DNA of 64,000 nucleotides, taken from Telmatactis stephensoni (Eukaryota; Cnidaria; Anthozoa; Actiniaria; Isophelliidae). Each line of letters starts with the position of its first letter. Position 1 is the first letter of the stretch. This document shows, piece after piece, positions 55,001 to 64,000 of this stretch. The notes beneath the pieces were generated by a model, which saw only the letters and a program-made list of their open reading frames with translations, had not been told where the DNA came from and ran no database searches. The DNA lies in the NCBI GenBank assembly GCA_029948255.1, contig JALIZF010001913.1, positions 1,116,001 to 1,180,000 on the forward strand. Direction: 5' to 3'. The translations under genes and the position numbers were made by a program.

Positions 55001-56462
55001 TTCAGTTTCTCGGCCATGCTTGTAATATAGCCAACTGGTTTGCCTCCTTGCCAGTTGGGATTCTTAATCCATTTATGTTTGATTATACTTCATTTCATTT
55101 CGGTTCATTTCAACCGCATTTGATTATATACACATAGATATTTGCAGTATACAAATCATAAACATTATTATTATTAAAGTATGTGATGATGGGGTATGGA
55201 TATGTTGTGGTTCAATGTTGGTTCAATTTTTATTTTCCTTTGTTTTTATGTATGGTAATGTATGATAATGAGTATAAAACAAAGAAAAATAATACTGAAC
55301 CAAGCATAAAACCACAACAGATGTTTTCTGGAACCACACAATTTGAAGTTGATACATGCCAATCAAATATTGCAATGAATGAGCTCTCATTACATGATAG
55401 TCTGTGTGTTCACACTACATGACACTAGGATGTTTGAGAGACTTACAGGTGCTCTGACACCTGTCCATTAGTCTCCCAAAATGTCAGCTCCCAGTGCAAC
55501 TGGCAGATAATGAAAAAGATGTTAAGGGTTTCAACTGCATTTGCAGAGTTCTGCAGTGGGACATTTAGTTACCCTTGCAGCTTTGCTTAGTCTTGTCACG
55601 CAATACTCCAGGGAGTGGTGTGTGACGATTTACTAGTCCTGTGGTAAAGTCCATTCATAAAGTTTGGTGTCATAATTAATACAAATGAGTTACCACGGTG
55701 TGCAAAACTACGCGTCCCGCCAGACTAAAGTCTCGATTGGTCAATAGGCTACCAAAATCCAGACAGAGGCGGAGTTTTCTATACAATGTCGGTACACTTT
55801 GCTGGCTCCCCGGTAGCCTATTGACGTGACCAAATCCCAGTGAATTAGTCAAATATTATGCATAATGGAAGTTAGCTGCTAAGATTATCAAATATCTTAG
55901 AATAACTAGAGCCATTATACAAAACAACCATTTTCAATTTTATCGACTTTTATTGATTCCTGAGGATAGTTGGTTTTGGATGCCTTTGAAATTCACATCC
56001 ACAAAATCCACAAAAATTTGATTTTGGAATCCAGAATCTAGCACTTGGAATCCGGAATCCATTCCTTGGAATTTACAGAATCCAGCCCTTGGCCCTTGGA
56101 ATCCGGAATCCAGCCCTTGGAATCTGGAATCCAGCCCTTGGAATCTGGAATCCAGCCCTTGGAATCTGGAATCCAGCCCTTGGAATCTGGAATCCAGCCC
56201 TTGGAATCCGGAATCCAGCCCTTGGAATTTGAATTTGAATTCATAAGACAGCTCTAAGAATCCGGAATGCTGCATCATTTCGAATTCCCTTACGTGAGCG
56301 ATAGTATAAATGATCACACTAAATATATATGATATTAAATATTAAATGATATTGAAATGATAATATTAAATATAAGTTTTATTTCAATTCCAGGAAAGAC
56401 AAAGATATGTTGCTCAGACAAGAGGTGAAACTATGCACAAAGCTCTTGGCATTAAAGTGTGA
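49038..56462 (+). CDS. Probable mitochondrial protein, mitoribosomal-L20-like region
   Basis: Seven coding exons, all phases consistent, no frame break: 49038-49107, 49985-50213, 50537-50624, 51434-51511, 52532-52626, 52998-53109, 56394-56462. The product is about 246 residues. The N-terminus (MAARLHRISSLLNSG, then RGISTTSVNLKK) has the arginine-rich, acid-free look of a mitochondrial presequence, with a cleavage-like RGIST. The middle is charged (AWAKAAQRRRRSLAKLEKP). A segment IKEVKELRQKDPKLWTVNSL followed by SRLFKVKPMAIT recalls the ELR-DP-WT-LA-F pattern of fungal mitoribosomal L20 (mL58) and related proteins. A helical basic tail (INRWSDYKRKEYRANQELERQ) ends it. From memory I cannot assign a vertebrate orthologue, so the symbol is left blank; another mitochondrial RNA- or ribosome-associated protein is possible. 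The last intron is 3.3 kb and loaded with repeats. Confidence 0.75.
50733..50913. mobile_element. Small hairpin MITE in intron 3
   Basis: Inverted ends GGGAATGTTGTATGTTAGAA and TTCTAACATATAACATTCCC about 180 bp apart, with no coding content. Confidence 0.5.
51179..51326. mobile_element. Hairpin MITE (GGGTTCACTGTGAAAATGAC ends)
   Basis: Left arm GGGTTCACTGTGAAAATGAC then CTAAGTGACCTTTTGATG; right arm is the inverted CATCAAAAAGTCACTTAGG then CCATTTTCACATGGAACCC. About 148 bp. Confidence 0.7.
51889..52272. mobile_element. TATAGAGGG MITE plus partial direct duplication
   Basis: Complete unit 51889-52021 with inverted ends TAGAGGGATTTCATGGCAGC and GCTGCCATGAAATCCCTCTA, TA at the edges. A second segment, 52158-52272, repeats its right half (GTCAAAATAATAGTAAGAGC ... 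GCTGCCATGAAATCCCTCTA) in direct orientation and lacks the left end. Confidence 0.75.
53190..53928. mobile_element. TIR element with TAGTCTCCTTTGCAGCC ends
   Basis: About 739 bp. Inverted arms of roughly 90 bp include AGTCTCGTCACACCACGC, CCTCCCCACAAATGGCTGCT and CATTCCGTTCCC, mirrored at 53832-53928. No transposase frame. A fragment with the same end lies at about 59984-60013. Confidence 0.75.
54097..54341 (-). mobile_element. TIR-bounded unit containing a tRNA-like sequence
   Basis: Inverted ends of about 45 bp (ATGTATACTTCATTGAGTG ... GACTCGGAAAAATCC and the mirrored GGATTTTTCC-like right end, with a few changes). Inside, the minus strand reads CATAGCTCAGTGGTTAGAGC (A-box), a pseudo-anticodon region, then GGTCCTGGGTTCAACCCC (B-box), a near-complete tRNA-like body around 54140-54212. 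It looks like a SINE-type promoter captured between inverted repeats. Confidence 0.7.
54883..55110 (+). mobile_element. tRNA-derived SINE
   Basis: Head with A-box TGGCTGAGTGGTCAGAGC (54893-54910) and B-box AGATTCGATTC (54937-54947). A body contains GCCTCCTTGCCAGTTGGGAT and a TTCATTTCGGTTCATTTC-rich tail. It does not fold as a functional tRNA. The SINE family name is not known to me. Confidence 0.65.
56035..56240. repeat. 21-bp minisatellite
   Basis: About eight to nine units of the form CTTGGAATCTGGAATCCAGC, with alternation CTGG/CCGG. Because the period is a multiple of three, open frames cross it on both strands (repeated SRFQGLD on one, ESGIQPL on the other). These are not considered genes, since the tract lies inside an intron. 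Confidence 0.9.
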
Positions 56463-59400
56463 AATAGGTTATACTTTGAATTATTAAAACCACTTAAATA
56501 TACTGCGAATTCAGGCAGCTAAAGGATTGTTGACTGAATAGTTTATTATGCAAGGGGAATTCAGTAATAGGATGTATCCACTTTTAACTCTAACTCAGCT
56601 CTCGAGTATTCTGAAAAAGCCGACTTTCGTTTGAATTCTGCATTTTTCCTTTAAAGGCTTACGGCAAAATTTAAAACGCCGCTCTTGATTCTTTAAACCG
56701 TTTATCTTTTTGGCTAAAACATGAAAAACTGCTTACAACTTTGTAAGTTTCCTTTATTAATAAGTTACTAATTCCCTTTTAGAGATAGCTCTTCTGCGTT
56801 TAGATGCAACAGAAATTCTATGTGAAGGAATATGGAGTGGGACATGGGGGGCTTGCCAAAACTGATCTGCAAATTCGCAAGAAAAATCGTTTGAAATCTC
56901 AAATCCGCATCTGTAATTTCGGTAATTAAACGCACTTCAAAACTATATTTTAAAGGAATGTTACAACAAATGCTTATTTATACATTATTGCATGCGATAC
57001 GTTGATATAAAGTTTGTTTCGCAATGGAATATCGTTAAAGGAAGCGATTTCTCTGACGCAAAGTACGTTACACATGTCCGTAAGAGGCATGGCCATATAA
57101 ATTATAGTTTTCACTGGATCATTTCTTCAAATCCGCGATTTTGACCATTGTGGATCAATCCGCAAATCCGTTCTTAAAAATATCATTATCCGAGTATTCG
57201 CACCGCGTAAAAAAGGCTCAATCCGCCGATCCGCAAACCCCTATGTCCCCCTCCGTCAATATGGCAAATTTAAAGCTTTTCCTTTCTATTGTCTATGACT
57301 CCTGTGATTGGTTGAAAATGTTAAACTCAAAAGAAAAACTCTTTCGAAACGAGTTGCAATACATTTTCCTTCAAAAACATGTTCTCCTATAGGTTGATAC
57401 ATCAGTCCCAAGAAGGAAAATCTCAAAATTCTGATGCGAAGGAAAGCGATATGCTGCATGTACAGCAATAAGACTAACAATAGAAAGTGCTCTTGTTCTT
57501 ACAAGGAGCTTCACTGAAAAAAGATGCATTTTCAAATTTAGCTACGTGTTATCGGAGACTCCTCTCAGCACCTTTGGAAATCCTACGAAAATATACTGTA
57601 ATTACCTTGATGGAATTTACTAGCATTTGCCTATAGCCCTGCTGACTTCGTTTTAACTACATTTGCACCATCTCCCAATGTGCTTATCATTTTCAAATCA
57701 ATTCTTATATTTTCGTATATTGTTTTCGTATAGTGTAAGTTTGCCGTGTATTTCTTGGTTTTTATTGCGCGCGAAATACGTGCACAGCTCGTACTATTTT
57801 CCAAGTGTTGTCTACTACAGTACTCTATAAAGAAAGTGTAGTCGGCTGGAACAATATTTGCGTGATGAAGGCTATTTTGTTGTTTTGCCTGGAGCAAAAT
57901 AATTTTGACTCGAAAATGAATCAATTTATTTCAATATCGTCACCGTGGAGCAATCAGTGGTTCACAAGACATGGAATTACAAAATTGACGCCATGCAGCC
58001 GGACTAACAATTAAAGACTGTAGAACCCCACTATTTTGAACTGCTAGAAATTGTTCGAGATAGCGGGGGTTCGAGATTGTAATTGACTTTTAAAAGATCT
58101 GATCTAAGGGACTGAAATGGGTTAATAATTTGATAACGAGGTATTTAAGATAACAGCGTTGTTCATTCCACCTATTTCTGTGTGAAACATTTTCGGTGAG
58201 ACTATGAAATTCTCGTTACATTTCTGTTCAAAATTCTTGACATTACATTCGTTGCGAAAGAGAGCTGTTTTCAAGATGTAAATGACTCTAAGTGCAAACT
58301 TAGTGACCACCAGACGGCGGTCAAAAAGGGCGTATTCTTGAGAGATGTCAATGTCGCCGTTGAGTCTTATGCCATATATACGTAAGTACTCTTAGAATAC
58401 TTTAAAGTGAGCACTGGTGATTTTTATGTCCTTTTATCATAGAGTGAATATATATACATTTTAAACTATTCTTTACACAACTTCAGCCTATAACACACTA
58501 GATTGTTGATTACAGTTAAGCTTATTCATACTGAACTTCTTGAGAACTAAATTCTGTCGCGACATCAAGATGGAAATTTTGTCACATGAAAATATTGGAC
58601 CCACCCTGCACACACGTTTAGTGCATACTATCATACAACTTTAATATCGCCTGCTGAGGCCTAAAGAGCTTAGGAATCACTCCCTTCTTATAAATCCGGA
58701 GAAATTCGAGAACGCATTTTTTTCCCTCTGCATTAGCACCATAGACAAGGTGCAAGGAAAATCGCGTAGTGCGTGCGAACCCAATTATGATGAGAAAATG
58801 CATCGCAAAGGATGTGTTTGCAAATCGTTTTGCATGAAAAAAAAAAACGTTTCGGCAGATTCTTAATTGAGGCGGTCGTATCTTGCGCTAAAAGGTGTAT
58901 TTCATTAGAGTAGACAATTGTTGCGAAATAAAGCCACATTCAGAGCTTGCATTATTTTGTAAAGGTCCGTGGGTAGAGCTGTTTAAAGTGGCATCGTGGT
59001 AAAGGCCAAGACTTGAACACCTTTTCCCTCTTAAAAGATCGTAGTTATCAACAGTGAATCCATGCATCGGGTCATTGACATTAATTGCTCAGGATAAGGT
59101 CAATATAGGTAAAGTGCTCCTTGAATGGGGGTTTCTGAATACGGCGGAGGAGATTTGGGTATCTTCTGGAAGATGGCTCTATCTATAGCATGTATATATG
59201 ATAGCCCTATGATAAGTCAACCCAGGAATTATCAATAAATCTTATTGAAAAACTCGATCTTAAGATTCATATACAGTAAAACTCCGCATTTAAGAACCTT
59301 GCTTTTAATTAAGAACCTAGCCGTTGGGCTAAATTTTCATTTTAGACGCCCTTTACATAAGAAGCTGTGTGGCCTAAAATTCCAAACAGGTTCTTATTTA

Positions 59401-62400
59401 TAAAATAACCAGATACCAAGCTCTGATAGGTAATGAAAATGAGTACCGTAAAGGATTAAGCAATTTACTTAAAAAATTCAGGTTCCTATTTGCTGGGATT
59501 GACGTCGTCGCAAGGTATTTTTCGTTCTGCAAGCTATGAAGACTGGCCGCAAATAAAACATAAGTAAAACACTGTGCTGTTATCTGGAGCCGAGAATTAA
59601 GCAAAAATTGCTCGATGATACATGATAAATAAGTCGTTTCAAATAATTACAATATGTCAGGATCGACTTGATACGAGCTGAGAGATGATAAATTAGTTAT
59701 CATGCAATGGCAATACGACTGACGAGATCATCATTTTAAAATCCACGGGATTTTTGGCCCTGGTCTCATCGCGGGCCCGGAGCCCGAATATTCATGAATT
59801 TTACTCCAAAACCGGTTTTACTAGTTTTGAAAACTTAAAAACCGGATCCTGACGCGTCGTACATCCATATAGCAAAATATTAGGGGTACCCCCACGGGAT
59901 ATTGTGGTTAAAGAGACAATTTTAACGGTTGTGTCAGTACAACATGACGTTTTCATTTGATGGGAGGGAGCACAGGGATCCCGAACTAGAAAACGGCTGC
60001 GAAGGAGACTAACATGACGGCGGCTGTTTTGTCATCTTATTTACGCGCGCTCTGGACTCCAAAGCAATATCAATAGTTTTCTTTAGATTTAACCCGCTTT
60101 AATTATATTGAACAACTGGGGGGCCATTGGCGGTATAAAAGTACATACATACTAGGGTACATACATACTAGGCATGTCGTTTCTAGGATTTTCCTAGTGC
60201 GAGTAGGCTTGCGCATGCGACGGCCTTGTATGTAAAACGCCACAAAGTCTCGACTGAGTCTGACTACTGTCATTATATATTGTTACGATCTGTCTAATTC
60301 TGTGTTGACAGCAGAAAACAAGTGGCCGCTTCAGAGGCTGCAAACTTGACTGCTTGCTTAACATGATTTAGCTCAAAATGATAGTATTAAGGAAACATGT
60401 AAGTACGATGAAAAAAGAACATTTATTGTATGTTATATCTTCCGTTACGTATGTCCTAGCTCTAGTCCGTATTTGAAAGCAGACTAGGCTTTTGCTATGC
60501 TGCAGGGGGTCTATGGACAAGCCAGCGATTAGAATTAGGGGCTCCAATCGGTGTCTTTCAAATTCAAACTAGTTGAAGGCCGGAGGTCAAAAATATAAAT
60601 AGTGCATCAAAGGAACTGTACGGAGTCAAGGTCATGAGTATTTTTGCGAAACACTTTTCTGATCAGTTCTATCCCATCTCCGCCTCATCTACGGTTCTCT
60701 TACGATATAAATGTTTAATTTTCCGAACAAAGGCAAACATTTAGAGCTTGCAGATACAGGCGCCCTACAATGCGCGCCTTTGGCTAACTAGTTTTTCGTA
60801 AGTATATTGGAAAAGGTCGAAAAGCCTTTTCAAAACCTGATGCAATACTACAGGGTAACGATTGCGCAAACGGCTAAAAACGCCTGATCGATCTATTGCA
60901 ATTACGCTCCGTTGCAAACCTTCCAGAAACGTGTGTTAGAGAAACGTTACGCTTTCCGGCGAAGTCAACAAAAAATAATAGCGATATATTCTATCCATCG
61001 ATATGTTCCACTGTTCGCCACGGGGCGATTTTCTGCCCACAAAAGACTCAAATAATGCATTCCTGTCCCGGTCTCCATTCAAATGTCTCACCTGGACATT
61101 ATGTAAAATCGGCGTCCAACAACGAATACGTGATTGAACAATTAAACATTACTGTCACGCGATCCGCAGGCGACACCATTGATGTACCACTGTTGACCCC
61201 CTTGGTTGCACGTACAACCTATTGTCTGGCCAAACCTGTCAGTACCAGGGATACTGCGATTACACATCATCAGCCGGTTTATTTATTTATTTTCCGGTCT
61301 TAAGTTTTTTGCCGGAATCAAAATGTTTTTCGATCAGTTTATCGGATGATTTTCTGTCCTGTCAGCTGACGGTTCTAGCCTGCGTTACAATTGCCTCATG
61401 CTGGGCGTATAAAATGAACTGTGCGCGCAATCTGATAGGTCACAGTGTGAGATGACTGTCATGCATGTCATGCAACGTGACTGGCGTACACTTAGGCCCC
61501 GTCCACAACGTAAACGCATAGAAATATTTCTGTCCCCCAAAACGACGGCCGTTTACATTCATAAACGCATACATTTGTAAACGAATCCTATCCGTCCACA
61601 CATAAACTCTCATCGTTTACGAATCGTTTTAACCCGTCCACACGTAAACGCCAATACACTTGATAAACGATGGTAAACAACGAGTGCACATGCGATATGG
61701 TTGACTGGAGCTCACTCGTGAAGTTAGCGTTTTCGAATCGTTTACGAAAGTATTTGTTTTCGCCGTCCACACGAGGAAACGTAAACGGCGTTTTCAAAAG
61801 TATCCACTTTGAAGAGAGCTTTCAAAAGTATCCGTTTGGGGTGAGCGTTTCAGTCGTTTTCGTGTGGACGGAAGGCCTAAACGCATACAAAAATATGCGT
61901 TTAGAAACGAAAACGGATATGCGTGGACGGCGTCTTCGTTAACAATCAGAGAGCTCACTATACCTTAGATATACAATATGAAAAAGGTTTTCTCTGTCGG
62001 GCGATATCTGATGCCTGTTTACCCGAGGGTGGGGGGACTCCTAGATAGAAGGGAAATGATTTTGAAAATGACCCTTATAAAAGGCACCTGTGTGTTAACG
62101 TACCACTCAGGTGGACGTGGCAACACATGATTTTTACCCCTAAAAGGTAAAACTCAACATTTAAATGTAATATTTTTCACTTTTCAAATAGTATTAAAGG
62201 CAGAATCTTCGAACCATATCCTTTCTACTTGTCCGAGTATTCTAAAAACTGGTCTTTACTGAATCTGCAAAAGGAAAAGTGCATGGGACTGCTCGCAGTC
62301 TACTGCCAACTTGTCAGACTGTATATTGTGTCACATGTTTCTCGTATATACGTTCGACTTATGTAGATATCGTGTCACGTGTTTTTTGTAGATAACGTGT

Positions 62401-64000
62401 CACGTGTCGCATCACATGTGCAATGATTGATAGTACATTGTGTAACGAGTCTTTGCAGCACTTTACAGCGTGTTAGTGATTTCATGATGAGTTAACTGTG
62501 CGATTAGTGTAAATGCTTTTATTTTCAGTTTCAAAACTGAAGCGTCCACAATAAAACAGCACTTTTCTTTTGTCCATATAAGAAAACTAATTTCAGCGGA
62601 GATGACAGCTAAAACGGTAGTGAAAATTTGTAATCCTCAGTTCACGGATGGAAATTGCGAGCCTACATGCAGAAAGGGAGAAGAATCAGTTAAATTTATC
62701 ACGATTTTGCGGGTGTTGCCTGAGGCTCAGTTAGGAAAATTCGAATAATTTGTTGGATCCAAACGTGTTTATTGTTCAATACCTTTATATAGCTTTGAGA
62801 GACCTTGACAAACGCGAACTATTTCAACTATTTCCTGGTGAACCACAGTTAGCTAATCCATCGGACCAACGGCCCCGAAACTAAATCTATAATTGAAATT
62901 TTCAATTCAATGCCCAACTGTACACACATATATAAACGCCCGTAGGCTTTTTTCCTCCCTTTTGAGTGTTTATATTATCGATCTGATAGTAAATGCGTTT
63001 CAGTCTCAAGCAAACCGCTGTTTTAGTGAGGTTTAGAAGGCCTAACATTGGCAAAAAAGAAATGTTTTTATAGTTGTCCACGGGCGTAGTAGGTAGTAGT
63101 AGCCTGAGACTGTATGAATCCGACTTTATGGTTTTCTTGCGTGCATGCGATCTGACGGTTGCATTGTCACCCGTTCAATGCTGATTTCACAGCTGGTTAA
63201 TAGTGAAGGATAATAACAACCGAACACTTTTTCTCAAGTGTTTTTCCATTCAATCCCATTTAAATCCCTCTAAATCAACCGCCTCTTGTAGAAGGATAAA
63301 CCCTGCGGTCGAATCACTGGTGATTGGGCTACCTGTGGAACGGGTTGTGAAAACGCAAAACAACAGGTACCACCCACAAACTTTCTTACATTTACACTAA
63401 CTGATTACATTTTTCTTCTCACTCGTCAAAAGCTCTCATCACTTACGCATCTTGTTTAGTGTTAACTGTGAGAACAGCTGTTCATTGCTCTATTTTCTAT
63501 TTTTAATTTGAGTACAGAAATCGATCGATGTAATCATCAAATTTGGTCTTAATCGCCTAAGGGGGAAGAGTATTGAATCTAAATTTCTTTAGTTGTAAAC
63601 AGCTTAGATCGTCAAGGGCGAGTGGAAATAATTGTTTTGTAGTAGAGATAAAATACGGAAAGTATGTAGGCGGCAGGACTTTAGACAAAATGATAAAATG
63701 GTCGTCAGCTTTGGAGACATCTTTATGTTCAAAACAAAAGTCGTTTCTCTCAAATGAAATGAAATGAAATCTTTTGGACTTAAGAGGGGTGCAATTGTTT
63801 TGCCTACAAAGAATATTGCTCTGAAATCTCTCGATTTCATGATAATGGAAGACTGATTGTAGCTTCCTGCCGAAAAAAAACGAGGGGGAAACAAATCTAG
63901 TAAAGTGTATAGTATCGTGAAGTTCTATTTCTCGAGAATCTATCGTTTCTTTCCTCCTTAATTTCATCTGTTATAATTTGTACTTTTTAAAATACTTTCT
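56463..64000. other. Gene-poor right end with decayed repeats
   Basis: No recognisable gene in 7.5 kb. Visible items: GAACCCC / GGGGGTTCGAG remnants at 58023-58075 and CAGTAAAACTCCGC at 59275 with an inverted AGGTTCTTATTTA-like partner near 59395, possibly mariner/Tigger debris; a GCGAAGGAGACTAAC TIR fragment at 59998-60013; the GTAAACG element at 61494-61935; CACGTG clusters at 62370-62415. Two unrecognised open frames, 60896-61303 (+, 135 codons) and 63557-63967 (-, 136 codons), lack splice context or known motifs and may be chance. Confidence 0.5.
61494..61935. mobile_element. GTAAACG-rich non-autonomous element
   Basis: Starts AGGCCCCGTCCACAACGTAA and ends with GCGTGGACGGCG. The interior repeats CGTTTACG, GTCCACACG and AAACGCATA motifs in both orientations. 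It looks like the widespread short GGCC-GTCCACACG type of DNA transposon derivative; the ends are diverged and no target duplication is clear. Confidence 0.55.

Larger units (their letters stand above)
53110..56393. other. 3.3-kb last intron filled with repeats
   Basis: Separates the penultimate and last exons of the probable mitochondrial gene. Contains the 53190-53928 TIR element, the TIR-bounded tRNA-like unit 54097-54341, a SINE at 54883-55110 and the 21-bp minisatellite. The remaining stretches show no gene. Confidence 0.7.

Noticed and set aside
56038..56257. Repetitive protein encoded on either strand at the minisatellite
   Set aside because: The 21-bp period keeps all frames open on both strands, and the tract is inside an intron with no splice or start context.
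60896..61303. 135-codon open frame as a gene
   Set aside because: No recognisable motif, no signal or splice support; an overlapping frame (61222-61455) is equally open. Kept only as a note in the region description.
63557..63967. 136-codon open frame on the minus strand as a gene
   Set aside because: Phe/Ser/His-rich composition without known domain; overlapping frames on both strands are similarly open.

Overview
This is a piece of an animal nuclear genome, most likely an anthozoan cnidarian (stony coral, corallimorph or anemone). The evidence is AT-rich sequence, short GT-AG introns, metazoan-only gene families (BAP1, CXXC1, TMEM26), PAN-EGF-fibrinogen-type extracellular proteins, and dense small inverted-repeat transposons. 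Species cannot be fixed from the sequence alone. All genes are split, so single ORFs show only fragments; the models below were built by joining exons with phase checks, and exon coordinates are given inside each entry.

Left block (0.5-19.8 kb) holds four housekeeping-type genes: MRPL46 (+, mitochondrial ribosome), CXXC1/CFP1 (-, CpG-binding SET1/COMPASS subunit), BAP1 (+, H2A deubiquitinase) and a TMEM26-like membrane protein (-). MRPL46 and CXXC1 converge, and BAP1 and TMEM26 converge. CXXC1 and BAP1 are divergent and share an 86-bp promoter with ATF/CREB-like and NRF1-like sites, linking an H3K4-methylation factor and an H2A deubiquitinase.

Middle block (about 20.3-47.4 kb) is a giant imperfect inverted duplication. 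The left arm (about 20.3-31.7 kb, + strand) carries an Ig-domain membrane protein gene followed by a PAN-EGF-fibrinogen-like secreted protein gene. The right arm (about 33.85-47.4 kb) carries the same two genes in mirror order on the - strand. The arms differ by substitutions, by several transposon insertions present on one side only, by a 66-bp in-frame repeat unit in the left Ig gene, by a one-base insertion in the left Ig exon and by a nonsense codon in the right fibrinogen-like copy. The roughly 2.1-kb centre contains a 480-bp tetranucleotide tract that switches strand, plus a MITE. Either this is a real palindrome, or two haplotypes joined in opposite orientation by the assembler.

Right block (47.4-64 kb) has one intact seven-exon gene for a probable mitochondrial protein of uncertain family (49.0-56.5 kb, +), then about 7.5 kb with no recognisable gene, only decayed repeats.

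A recurring oddity: eleven single-base frame breaks in otherwise well-conserved exons are all consistent with one extra base, never one missing base. Restoring frame at these points makes every exon phase add up, which argues for insertion-type sequence errors or alleles rather than dead genes.
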